Shown here: positions 53,341 through 64,000 of the stretch, piece after piece | Numbering within the stretch: position 1 is the stretch's first letter | How the letters are laid out: every line of letters begins with the position of its first letter | Source: Tetracentron sinense | Taxonomy: Eukaryota; Streptophyta; Magnoliopsida; Trochodendrales; Trochodendraceae | Reading direction: 5' to 3' | Length of the DNA: 64,000 nucleotides | NCBI GenBank assembly: GCA_015143295.1 | Contig: CM026554.1 | Span: forward strand, 29,959,531-30,023,530 | Made by a program: the position numbers and the translations under genes | The notes under the pieces: generated by a model | The model's input: the letters and a program-made list of their open reading frames with translations, nothing else | The model's database searches: none | Told to the model about the DNA's origin: nothing

Positions 53341-55723
53341 TTGGGTATAGTCCGGGAGGCATAGGGTTGAGCCCAGAAGCTAAGGTTTGGGTTCAGAGGG
53401 TAAGGTTTGGGCCCGGAGGATAAGGGTTGGGCCTGGAGGCTAGAGTTTGGACTCGGAGTCCTAGGGTTGAGCCTAGAGGCTAGGGTTTTGGTCCGGGGGC
53501 CTAGGGTTGAGCGCGGAGGCTAGGATTTTAGCCCGAAGGCTCGGATTTAAGCTTGGAGGCTAAGGATTGGGTCCGGAGGCTAGGATTTAAGCCCGAAGGT
53601 TAAAGATTGGGCCCGGAGGCCTAGGGTCAAGTCAACCATGGTTAAGACTGTTAACCGTGGTTAGAGGATATGCACTGGAGTGGCTAAGGAAAGTGTGCAC
53701 CGGAGTGTTCCCTAAGTACTTTAGGCTCTTGCAAGTATGGAACTTGGGTATCTAACCTAGGGTTAATCTAATGGTATGGTTCTAGAATCTATCTAAGGAT
53801 TACCTTAAAGAGACAGTTTAATTAACTAGACAAATAGAATCACTTAATAACTAAGTTCTAAAACCATGGAAACTAACCTAGGGTTTACTAAGTTGAAACC
53901 AACTTAGGAAATTTTCCACAAAAGATTTATTCTAATTTACCACCATTTACCCTACAAAATTGTCCTAAAAGGTTCTGGAAAAACTAATCTAGAAAACAGT
54001 CCAAAATATAGCTACATCTAAGAAGCTAAAAAAAAATCAAAAGTAATATTGGATTACTCTACGAATCTGGCCTAGGTTAAAGAAACCTCAAGGTTAAAAC
54101 TAACCTCAAAATTATGCTAACACAGATTTTAAAACTAACGTAGAGATTCTAGTTTTAATTGATTTGAAACTAACCTAAGATTAGATTTTTGAAAAAAAAA
54201 AAAAAACAGAATTTTAAATAGCTAAAAAAACTATCCTAGATGCAAGCTAGTAAAAAAAATGAACATGCACATATATAATATCTAGAAATTAGAATTGACA
54301 GATTCACAGTTAATCTAAGAACTAATAATATAAGATTATAAGGTATCCCAGACTAATACTTATAGATTTCTAACCATGAAACACTAATTTATCTATAGTT
54401 AAAATCTAATCTAACTAACAAATATTAATGTAACCATTGGCAAAATTTAACTATTAGATTATAAAACAAAATTTAAAACTAAGGCTAAGAATAAAGAGAA
54501 AGAGAAAGATGGTCATTACCTACTGCTCGGTGCATGTACAAGAGATGAAGGCAGGAAATGGTGGAACAGTCTGAGGATGCTGCTTGAGATGGAGGCGGTT
54601 GTGGCTGTCGTTGTGATGTCACTTGCTGGATGTCACTTTCTGTGGTGAGAAGTTGAATAAGAGGACCCGCTACTGTGATGGAGGTGGGTTGCTATGCGTC
54701 ATGAAGATGAAGGGAGTGATTGAGAGAGCATGTTTTCAGACATGGAGATGAGGACAACTAGTTATCGGTATAGGGTTTTGAGCTGCTGTTTTGGACTGGA
54801 TTTGAGTGCAAATGTATCCTGGAAATGAGTTGTTACAAAGGGATGAGATTGGGGATTACAACGGGATTGTTCTGGACTGTTCAAGAGTTATGTCTATCAT
54901 CAAGATGGTGAGACCTAGGCTTTTGTTGATGGTGTAGGTTCTAGGTGAGATGAGGGGCAGCTATTAGAGTCAACCTAAGGTGTTGCAGAGGGCCACATGA
55001 GAGCTACAAGCTATGCGCAACTAAGAACTAACTGGTTCGGTTTAACTCAAAAGAGGGGGCTGACCATACTAGAACGTCTAACCCCTGCCATTTTCCTCAA
55101 TGGGAACTTAGACTTGGGTCTTAGGCTGGATTTTGGGTGTTTAGAACTAAGGGTAATGCTAACTTTACTCTTTTTTCAAGGTCGCTTTCTTTATAAGCAA
55201 GAAATGTGCTATTGTCTTCCACTAAGAGAAAAGCACATGTCTTCCACGAATACTTTTCCAATCTCAAAGGCTAGTGATTCTAGCATTATTCTTAACTCTA
55301 AGGTAAAGATAATAAGGTTAGTGGGTGCATTCGGGTAGGTTAGTGTATGTGATGGTTACATGCTAGTATATTTGTGTGGTTTGGTGGGATAAGGAATCTT
55401 AACTAGGGTGGTGGGCTTGGGCCTTTGGTAATGGGCTTAGGTTTCGTAAGTGGGTTTAGGGTTACTGGACATGGGCTTGGAAATAGTTTAGGCATTGGTC
55501 TAGGGTTAGGTCTAGGGTTAGGGTTAGACCTAGTGTTAGGCTAGGGTTTGATCTATGGCTAGGGCTAGGGCTAGGGATAGGTTAGGGCTAGTTACGGTTT
55601 AGGGCTCTAGGGTTAGGCCCAGGTTGAGGTCAGGGTTGGTTCTAGGGTAAGCTTAGGACAGGCTAACCATGGTTAGAGCTATTAATCATGATTAACAAAG
55701 GGGGTTAAATTTGGGTGCTTACA
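53341..55723 (-). mobile_element. LTR of family A in reverse orientation (copy A3)
   Basis: Minus strand starts TGTAAGCACCCAAATTTAAC at 55723, followed by AATCATGATTAA and AACCATGGTT palindromes and a CCTAG-rich stretch like that at 14242. At the far end (53620-53345) is the inverse of the GCCTCCGGGC array. The middle (53700-55390) is strongly diverged from A1, and the end at about 53341 is approximate. Confidence 0.6.
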
Positions 55724-57831
55724 TCCTCCATATTACCTTTGTCTATCCTTGTACTAATTTCCTTAATATCTCCAGTCCTCAAATCCTATAAATAGGGGAC
55801 CCCTTCAACCCATCTTCCTCATGTCATTCAAATCCGAAATTTTGTAAAAATCTGGAGAGAACCCCTATCTCCCCTTAGTCCCAGCTTCGTCCTCCACCAA
55901 GGGTAGGACTAGAAGATCCCAGGGACCATCCTAGGCCCCTCTCATTCGCGTACTACCACCCTAGTTACCCTCACCACAGTTGGAGTCACATCAATAGGGT
56001 AGGGTCCTCCCCTACCCCTCCTCTTTTGCAAATACCCTTGTGAGCCCTTGATCCCATTCCATAAGACTTTTTGCTTTGCCAAATCTGAGGGTAGGGGCCC
56101 CTTCCTTTCTTGTAGGCATAGGGATCCTCCCAAGAGGATAAAAATCATTTTTTATTTTTGGGTGAGCTTGCATGCATGCAAGGCAATGACTCAAAATCCC
56201 CAAAGCTCCTAGGGTATCCTTAAAGCTAGAAAGAATACTTTGGGACAGGCATGGTGTGAAGTCCAGGGGAAAAAATCAATTTCTGGAAAATTTTTAGAAT
56301 GACGGTAAATACAGTACTACCATTTTGGGTCTTCCTCATTCTAGTAGCTTTGGACCTCATATGGTAGGCCCCTGGTCCATTCTAGGGCGTGGTCTGGGTC
56401 CCTGAGACCTCCCCTCATCTTCCCTGATCATTTTAAGTCCCCTAAGTTAGCTTAACCATGGTTAAAATGCTTAAAATGGAAACTGTCTAGAATGTCGGTA
56501 AACAGTCTACCAATATTCTGAAATTTTTGGCTCAATGATAAAATGACCACTGTGGGCCCAATCCAGGCCAGACCTAGGCCCAAGCCCCTTGAAAAAGTCC
56601 TCTAATTAACCTTAAGGGTCCAGGACCCTCTGGGTATCATCCCTGACCTCTCCTTAATCAAGCAAAGCCACTCCTAGAAAAAACTGGGAATGACAATACA
56701 CAATCCACAGTCATTCCAATTCTGTGAAGAATTAGAATTGGCGGTGAACAGTGTACTGCCAATTCCAGTATCTATTAAATGAGCTTTTCACAGGGTTCAA
56801 ATTAGGTTGGAGGTTAGTTTAGGCCCTGTCATACTCATTGGGCCCACCCCTAACCAGACCAGAATCTTAATTTGGGTTAAACTTAACTTTTAATCATGGT
56901 TAATACCATTTAACCTTGGGAAAAACTCGGAAGATCCCTAATAATCCTAAAAAAATTTAAAAATGCAGGAAATAATCAAAAATGAATTTTGGAGCATTCT
57001 TAACCATGGTTAAACCGCTTAATCATGGTTAATTCATTCTTTGACCTTGGTTAAGACCCTTCTAACATTTGAACAAATGCAGAAAATCCAGGAAATTTCC
57101 AAAATTCTGGAAAATGCAATTAGATCCTAAAGAACCTGATTTTGGACTTCTTAACCATGGTTAGTCGACCTAACCATGGTTAACTTACCTTCTAACTCCG
57201 GTTGGACAAGCCTAGGCCCCTGGGCCCATACCTTAGGCCTCCAGGCCCAATCCTTAGCCTCCGAGCTCACCTTTAGCCTCTAGGCCCAAACCCTTTGCTT
57301 TTGGGCTCACCTTAGCCTCTGGGCTTAATCCATTAGCCTCCGGGCCTAATGCCTTAGCCTACTGGCTTAACCCTAGCCTCCGGGTCCATACCTTTAGCCT
57401 TCGGGTTCACCTGTTGGCCCTTAGGTCCAAATCCTAAAACCATGCACTTGACCATCCCGATCAACTATACCTTAGTCTCCGGACTAAGTCTTAGCCACCC
57501 CGGTGCACACACACACTCCCCTAACCTCGACATGGGCTCATGTGCCAAAATTACGCTCGATCTGATCTCACCCCATGTGAGTACTAGGTAGCCCTGCACG
57601 GGTTCAACCCTAGTTAGGATTTTCTCATTTTTTTGATTAGTATACTTTAAACACTTAGGCATTTGATTAAAACTGTGACATTAATTTGCCTTATACCTAG
57701 AGAGTAGGTAACCATTATAAAATGGGGGCCACAGGGTGCCTAAGCCCTTACCTAGGACTTAATCGAATCTCTTACCTAGACTCTCATTGAGAATATTAGA
57801 CCCTATTCATATTCGGGATCTATCCCTCAGA
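55724..57831 (+). mobile_element. LTR of family A, 5' part missing (copy A4)
   Basis: Collinear with A1 from about 6450: TATA box (CTATAAATAGGGG at about 55786), the hairpins at 56297-56324, 56490-56520, 56687-56720 and 56734-56766, AACCATGGTT palindromes (56455, 57001, 57155, 57174) and the array at 57220-57480. It then continues into GGGTGCCTAAGCCCTTACC. It is interrupted at 57831 by a solo LTR and resumes at 60291 with a gypsy-type AGGTGGCAAATCC. The first 300 or so bases are missing at the junction with A3. Confidence 0.65.
57220..57480 (+). repeat. Tandem GCCTCCGGGC array in LTR A4
   Basis: About 12 units of roughly 20 bases, equivalent to 7915-8235, followed by the same GGTGCACACACACAC landmark. 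Confidence 0.85.
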
Positions 57832-58515
57832 TGTAACGCCCCTAAAATCCTACAAGGCTAAAGTAGGAATTTAGAGTCGTCACATTTCCTTAACCTGCTT
57901 AAAATTCATACATACAAGACATACTACATGAGTCTCCCAAAAATGAGGATAATAAACTTTCAATTTCTATAAAACCAAGTCATCTTGCTCAAGTCTATGC
58001 TTAACATAGGCCTCCTACAATAGACAATAGTCTAACATCCAACTGTAAAATAATCCAATAAGTAACATCAACTAAAAGTCTACTACAAATCTCTCTACCA
58101 AAACAAAACATAACTAGTATGGGTAACTGTCAAAATCCCTGGCTCCCTCCTTGAAAGGCTCACCTTCACCTCCTTCCTCAACGTATGCCTCCTCAATCCA
58201 CGACTCCGCCGTGTGCTCCTGCTCTAAACCTGCTAAGACAAAGTCCGGCTGAGTACAAAAGTACTCGGTGTATATAAAATCCAACCAACAATAATATTGT
58301 ACCTGCACTTAGTTAGAACCATAACAATAGCTTAATTACATAATCAGAGTACGGAAGAATGTGTGCTCATATACATCATATCATCACCTTGACTTGTGTA
58401 CTTGTGAAAACCTTAGACTTAGAAGACAATATACTTATGAGATGCTTATGCTTATGAGACTACGTGCTTGTGAGATGCTTATGCTTATGCGCTTATTCAG
58501 ATCATACAGTGATGT

Positions 58516-58648
58516 GACATGCCGTTCTTGGTGGATATGGACCATGCCTAAGAGATTATAAAATGGACATGCCGTTCTTGGCGGTTACGGACCATGCCTA
58601 AGAAATTATAAAATAGACATTCCGTTCTGGGCGGATACGGACCATGCC
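58516..58648 (+). repeat. 50-base tandem repeat in the solo LTR
   Basis: Three copies, starting at 58516, 58566 and 58616, containing GACATGCCGTTCTTGG and GGACCATGCCTAAGA. A neighbouring GATGCTTATGCTTATG repeat lies at 58437-58497. Confidence 0.9.
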
Positions 58649-59599
58649 ATGCTTATGCTTATCTAGAATGTCACACGTATGATGTCATGCTTATGCTTGT
58701 GGTCCACATGCGTGACTTGTGAGACTCATATCTTAACATACACGTGCATCTGTGCTTAAGTGTCGAAATTAACATTCGAGTTGGTAATTGCTTAGATTCT
58801 AATCTCCCCCTATGGAAACTCCACTGTACTGTCCTATACCAAATAGTTAGAGAATTCCCGATTTGAGAGGTTTTCCTCTAAGTTCATACCTTCCCGACTA
58901 TCAATTTCAATGCAAGTAATTAGACATACTTAACAAACAATCATATATACATGTCTTATCATGGTTCTTAGCACAATTCATAATCAATTTCCTACAATTC
59001 CATAATAGCATATTAGTAGTTATCCTCTCAAGCATTTTCACAAACGCCTTGGGTACGTAGATTATGAATCCATTGCCCTTTCCACATTTCACACACTTCG
59101 TCAAACCATAATCCATCCATACAACCTAATTACCATCCATATCTACACATTCATCCCATCCTCCATACATTACATCCACATCATTAATCCATATTTCCAT
59201 CCATGATAGCTTAATTCATATAAAATTAGGGAAAAACATATTTAATTTATATTTCTGTCATTTCTATCATATTAATATTCACAAAAATATCATAGTAGGG
59301 TTGATTTGGATAGTATATCGAACTTAGAGATCATTCACTTGGATCCAAATCGGTCCCAGGATGATTTGGGGAAGCTTTGAGGACGATCTTCAAGCTTTCC
59401 TTGCGATATCCAAGTTATTTCCTTCTTCTCCAAGCAATCTCTCTCTCAAAACCCTAAGTTTTCTCTCCCTTTTTGCCAAATTAGGTTAGAAATAGGTAGA
59501 GTACTCTAATACATTGAAATAGGACCCCTTATTTATAGTCCTAAGGTTTGAGAGTCGAAAGACCTAAAAGCCCTTACTAAAATTCTGCAAAAAACATGA

Positions 59600-59795
59600 A
59601 AGACCGAGCGATCGGTGGTTATGACCAAGCGATCGGTCGCCTACCGATCGACCGGTGGTTATGACCGAGCTCTCAGTCAAAAACACCCTATTTGAAAAAA
59701 TTTCCTATACAAAAAAGTTAACCAGTCGATAGCTACCGATTGATCGATTGTGGACCGATTGATCGCTAATTTTGACCGAGCGATCGGTGTTCTGC
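59600..59795. repeat. Palindrome cluster GACCGAGCGATCGGTC in the solo LTR
   Basis: About seven variants: ACCGAGCGATCGGTGG, ACCAAGCGATCGGTCG, ACCGATCGACCGGT, ACCGAGCTCTCAGT, ACCGATTGATCG (twice) and ACCGAGCGATCGGTG. They lie 60-260 bases upstream of the minus-strand TATA box. Confidence 0.85.
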
Positions 59796-60290
59796 AGATA
59801 TTTGACCCATTTTACTATTTTGGTCATAACTTTTGACTCGCTCGTCAAATTTCGACGATTCAACTTGCGTTGGATTTGTCTTTCGAAAAGCGACATTTCT
59901 GATATTTTAGAATTTCCAAATTCCCTTTCATTTATGAACCAAATTATCCCCAAAGTTGATTGATCTGCAATTCCATCAGACAAAACATTGGAAAACTCAC
60001 TTTTGACTTAGTTTAGACTAAAAATATGGAAAAATATTAAACATGAACCTCGAAGAGGGTTCCAATACCTTTCTAATGGTTCAAGAATCACTTAATTCCA
60101 ATAAAAGGTGCCAAAACTAGAGCTTCCTAGAGTTCATGGTGTGATATGACATCCCTCCGCTTACAAGTTTGATTAAGCCTTAATCACACTATACCAATTA
60201 GATATAAATACATAAACATTAAAACATTACAAGGACTATAATACCCCTAATACTTGTAATAAAGACATGAAAAAGATTCGGGTCTCTACA

Positions 60291-62640
60291 TCAGAATTAA
60301 TAGGTGGCAAATCCTAATAAAAAACCAATGAGTAAAAAATCCGCGCTCACAATACCCATCAAAGAAATGATCGAGATAGAACTTAAAAACATGTTTTAAG
60401 ATAATCAATCTCTCATTTCTTGATAGAAGCTTCCTATGCCAACAGTGTGCTCGACATAATCTATCTTCATTCTACTTTTATAGCTTGAAACTCCCAAATA
60501 TGTCATACATGCAATTTAGAACCATTCTAAATTAGAAAATTTTAATTAAGGAATAATGAAAATAACAAAAACTAGTGTCACTACATATTCTAATTTGAGG
60601 GGACAATATAAGCCCTATTCAAATAATGGATAAGACAATGATCTAAGTCAAAGATATGGGTGATATATTTTATTGACCGAAGAGAAGGTATTAGGCACAC
60701 TTAGACTCCCATCAAAGTGGTTACTTAATTACTCCCTAAATCCACTTTAGACAAGTTAGAAACCAAGTTAAAATTTCTAATTTAATCATGCTAACATGAA
60801 AACATACTAAAATGAAACATATTGAATGAATAATAGCTTCAAATTAGAAATAAGCATAAAAAAGAAATTTGCGTCATTTGAAACATCTCAAATTAATCAA
60901 GCATGCAAAGGGAAAAAGAAGGTTTTTTTGTTGATGGGATCACACCCATGAGAGTTGCTTACATATCCATGAAAACAGAATCAGACCAACGTAGTTCAAT
61001 ATTTCAGGCAAGTACATAAGCATACGAACAATAAGCTAGTAATCAAGCAAAAATATAAAAAAATTAATTATAAATAAAAAATCAAACAAGCAAGCAAAGA
61101 ATAATTTTATATATTTTTAAAAAATGATTTTAATAGTTTAGGCTCATATAATGGATAGAACATGTGATCATGTAGGCAATTTGGAATGGCATCCCATTCA
61201 TCTAGATCTGGTGTAGTAGGCTGCACAGAACACAATCCAAAACTTATTCGGACCATAACTTGTTCCTTCAGACTTCAATTAGTCTTTGTCTTTTTTGTTT
61301 TGCGTGTTCTTCAAATTTCATATATTATAACATACTAAAAAATTTGACAAAAATACCATGGGGCTCAGGGTCTTAAGCTTCAAAAACTAGTTTCATGTTG
61401 TTCTACAGCTCTTGTGTTTTGATCTCAAAAGTGAAATTATATTTATGCTCAAGAGTTTCAAATTAGTAGATGTAAGCTTGATGGGAAATCACCTTGACCA
61501 GATCTGTTCTCTAGATGAAATCAGGCAGAGACCAAATTTGGGATGATTCCCACTTGATTTGCATTCCCAATCGAATTTGTCAATGAAAACATAATTAAAC
61601 TATAAATTAATATCTTAACCTAAGTCTAATTAAATTAACATAGCATGCTATGTAATATGAAAATAAAACACTTCCAAATAGAACCTAAACATACTAGTTT
61701 TCAGCCAAAAGCCCTTACTATCTTCTCACAACATTATCACCCATTCAACATAAAGAATTAAGAAAAGAGAGAAAATAAGTGAAAAAACAAGGGTTAGAAT
61801 TTTTACACATGCAACTCAACTCCTATGGCTGTAGGTAGAGGCCAAGAGAATAACAACGCTGCTAAAAGTATCCAATAAGCTCTTTGGGCTACTTAATTGA
61901 TCTGAAATAAAGAAAAAGAGAAGAGTGTCTCTAAAATTCATCCAAAAAAGATAAATAATTGCCATTTATTACTAAAAATTCTTGATTCATGGGAGAATAA
62001 AGTTCTTAGGATTAGAGAGTATCTTTGGACGCCTTTTATAGAGCCAAAAGATTGCTCACAAAAAAATGCCTAAATAATAGAAATATTCCAAAGAAACATA
62101 GGAAACAAATGGAGCTACTATACGGGAGAAACACAAGATATTGATAAACGCGTTTGAAATGGTGGCCCTCCAACCAGGGCCTCTAACTCGTGCATTGTTC
62201 AAGAGGGTTTTGAAAGAAATTTTTTGAAAATATTTAGGTGGGGCCACCATATCAAATAGTAAAATTTTGAATTCTCCATCTAAATTTTTGAAATTATTTA
62301 GGTGGATCCAAACAAGACTTAATTTTTAAGTTAAAGGATATCTTCCAATAAGAAATATGTTATAAAGTATGGTCCAAATCTAGACTCTTTTATAGCTCTT
62401 TTACTTATTCTTGGTACTAAGTTTTCTTTTCTTTCGCTTAGTTCTAGGTTTTTATTATGACTAATGGATGGAAAGTCAGATTGCTCCAATGGAGCTTCAC
62501 TAAGCTTGGCATTCAAAGGAAATATATTTTCTAGAAATTCAGAATCTCTAGCTTCTATAGTAGTTGTAAGGGATAAAATTCGTAATTTAATATTGTGTTG
62601 TGGCAAAAGGCATGTTTTCGGTGTTAAACGTTGGATACGA
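60291..62640. other. Continuation of A4 leader, then AT-rich sequence
   Basis: 60291-60360 (AGGTGGCAAATCC, ACCAATGAG) and GAGAAGGTATTAGGCACAC (about 60680) resemble the end and leader of Ogre-type LTRs. The rest, to about 62640, has no gene or repeat that I can support. Confidence 0.4.
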
Positions 62641-62656
62641 GCTTATATGTGTTTTT

Positions 62657-63324
62657 GAGTACGTATTCGTTGCAACGAACTCGTTGTGTTCCTCACAATG
62701 GGAACGTTGTTCTCTAGACAACGAACTCATAGTTTTCAAGACAACAGTATCGTCCTCGTTGTGAACAATGAGCCCACGCTTTATGTCAACAACGAGACCG
62801 ACTTTTAGGAGCCGATCCTCAAGAGGCGATCTTTGTCTCTGACGTTAGGTGGAAAGCACTATTGCTAGTCACCTCAAGTGGGTTTTTGACCCACAAACCG
62901 ACTTAGATATTGTAGGCTCTCGCGTGTGCTGCATTCGTCATCAAATATGTCTGACATATTTGGTAATGAGTGGCAAGCTTATGACATGGTCATCCAAGTC
63001 ATCGATGGTCATCTATGGACATCTCAAGCTTAACCTTTAAATACCCTGGAGACCTAGTGCATCAAGATCAATCAAGGAATATCTGAATATAGTACCTTAA
63101 TTTTCACCTCAGTGTTTTAAACTCTCAGCGTTTCAGTGCCTCTGTGATTTATTAGTTATCTTCTTCTTCATTTAACTGACTTTATCATCGAAGTTGTTTT
63201 AGGGTGCAAACCTGCCTCCTCTCCTTTTGTTGTTTTTAATCTTATTTACAGATAAATGGTATTTTGATTGCTTTACCAGCCAAAAAGCTATTGACGTGCC
63301 GAACCCGGAAAATTTTCCCTCACA
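62657..63324 (+). mobile_element. 5' LTR of another Tat-like element
   Basis: Ends in CCCTCACA three bases before a PBS at 63328, as in the element at 31595. It contains CGTTGCAACG, GAACGTTGTTC and ACAACGA(A/G) motifs (62665-62790) and TTTAAATACCC (about 63035) as TATA-like box. The left boundary is uncertain. Confidence 0.6.
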
Positions 63325-63327
63325 AAA

Positions 63328-63345
63328 TGGCGCCGTTTGTGGAAA
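63328..63345 (+). promoter_or_regulatory. Primer binding site
   Basis: TGGCGCCGTTTGTGGAAA, differing at a few positions from 32567-32584. Confidence 0.7.
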
Positions 63346-63453
63346 TTTATTTTTTGCCAAAAATTATTTACACTATATAAAGTGATAAGTTGATTCGCGT
63401 GAAGATTCTCCGGGACTCCCTGCTTCTACGGCCGACCATTCTCCTGTCTCACC

Positions 63454-63923
63454 AATGGATGAACAAACCCCAGACCCAGCGCTATCTCAGGCAGAGCAGA
63501 TTATCATGCTACTACAGTACCAACAATCTCTCTTGACGTAGCTCACCAGTCAGTAGCTGTTGTTACAAGAGGAAATCGAAGCTTAGGCAAAAGATGTGAA
63601 TACATCAAATCGTGCCTTTCTCCCAGACAATAGTCGTCAGGCAGTTGAGCAACGCCCTTCCAGATGAGCCGACCCAATAATGTTCATTGATCGCCCCGCT
63701 GCGATCATGCGAGCCATAGAGGATGACCCAAATTTCGAATGACCATCTTGTACCAGTAGGGACGTCACCAAAGGACCTCGAGCGTGAGAGTATTGCCAGC
63801 ACCATAAGAGCCATGGTCATACGACTAACCGCTGCTGCGACTTGAAGGCCTATCTGGAGATTTTGGCGCGAGAAGGCTTCTTAGCCGAGTTTGTACTTCT
63901 TGCTGATGAGTCGGAGACCCCAT
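63454..63923 (+). pseudogene. Internally deleted Tat gag remnant
   Basis: Starts MDEQTPDPALSQAEQIIMLL with a Gln-rich segment like the gag N-terminus at 32633. It has several TAG/TGA codons, passes to AIMRAIEDDPNFE and DVTKGPRA, and shows the zinc motif CQHHKSHGHTTNRC (about 63796-63837) and LAREGFLAEFV. Both flanks match the gag at 32633-34330, but the whole capsid domain (about 340 residues there) is absent. Only about 130 residues remain between start and zinc motif, so this is a deletion derivative and not only decay. Confidence 0.8.
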
Positions 63924-64000
63924 GACTTGGGGATATCGCTGTACCCGTGTTCTGAGTTCTTTTTTGAATCTGTTTGTTATATATCCAGCTGAGATATCAG
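63924..64000. other. Continuation of the Tat-like element
   Basis: Runs off the window; no further domain visible. Confidence 0.4.

Larger units (their letters stand above)
57832..60290 (-). mobile_element. Solo LTR with perfect 5-bp TSD
   Basis: TGTAACGCCCC at the left, GGTCTCTACA at the right, flanked by TCAGA on both sides (57827-57831 and 60291-60295). No internal coding region. A minus-strand TATA box (59538-59530, CTATAAATAAGG) followed on that strand by a GAGAGAGAGATTGCTTGG leader indicates minus orientation. The ends resemble chromovirus (Tekay/Del-type) LTRs; this assignment is tentative. Length 2459 bases. Confidence 0.88.

Noticed and set aside
54997-55338. Open frame of 113 codons
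   Set aside because: Lies within the reverse LTR A3, with no domain or codon-use support.

Overview
This is nuclear DNA from a flowering plant, most likely a eudicot with a large repeat-rich genome. Almost everything recognisable is transposable-element sequence: Ty3/gypsy of the Tat/Ogre type, Athila-like and chromovirus-like LTRs, Ty1/copia, CACTA, hAT, Mutator-like, Helitron-like, MITE and SINE sequences. Only one stretch looks like a functional host gene, the first exon of a reticulocalbin-like EF-hand protein on the minus strand (49280-49829). A broken PPR gene lies at 8815-9660. I cannot name the species.

Layout. 1-8310: the 3' half of a decayed Ogre/Tat element (pol remnants, repeat-rich 3' region, polypurine tract, 3' LTR). 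8311-17510: copia LTR fragment, PPR pseudogene with a SINE, left end of a CACTA element, copia integrase fragment, a minus-strand LTR, a 1.1-kb minisatellite ending exactly at another Ogre-family LTR, an Athila-like LTR, a CACTA right end and a MITE. 17510-24109: AT-rich sequence with degenerate tandem repeats. 24110-27891: a copia element with both LTRs and a 5-bp target duplication but no reverse-transcriptase core. 28000-31594: AT-rich sequence with a SINE and a Helitron-like element. 31595-42752: a nearly complete Tat-type gypsy element (LTR, PBS, gag, protease, RT, second RNase H, integrase, antisense intron-containing gene, PPT, start of the 3' LTR), ending in a 100-N assembly gap (42753-42852). 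42853-49250: tandem repeats, a hAT remnant and a Mutator-like element with a nested hairpin MITE. 49280-49829: the EF-hand exon. 51930-62640: copia fragment, two Ogre-family LTRs head to head, and a solo LTR with perfect target duplications inserted in one of them. 62657-64000: 5' LTR, PBS and an internally deleted gag of another Tat element running off the window.

In the main Tat element the sense strand would supply gag, protease, RT/RNase H and integrase for reverse transcription and integration. It is interrupted by two in-frame TAG codons and two frameshifts, so it is probably not autonomous unless these are assembly errors. On the opposite strand, between integrase and 3' LTR, is a three-exon gene of the plant 'putative gypsy type transposon' family with its own TATA box.

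The most unusual pattern cuts across families. At least five sequence-unrelated LTR families here carry a cluster of short, family-specific palindromes, usually just upstream of the TATA box (TTGGGTCGACCCAA, GGCGATCGATCGCC-like, GACGATCGATCGTC-like, GACCGAGCGATCGGTC-like, and TTAACCATGGTTAA plus GGTA-N-TACC hairpins). This is reported as the main candidate for something undescribed.
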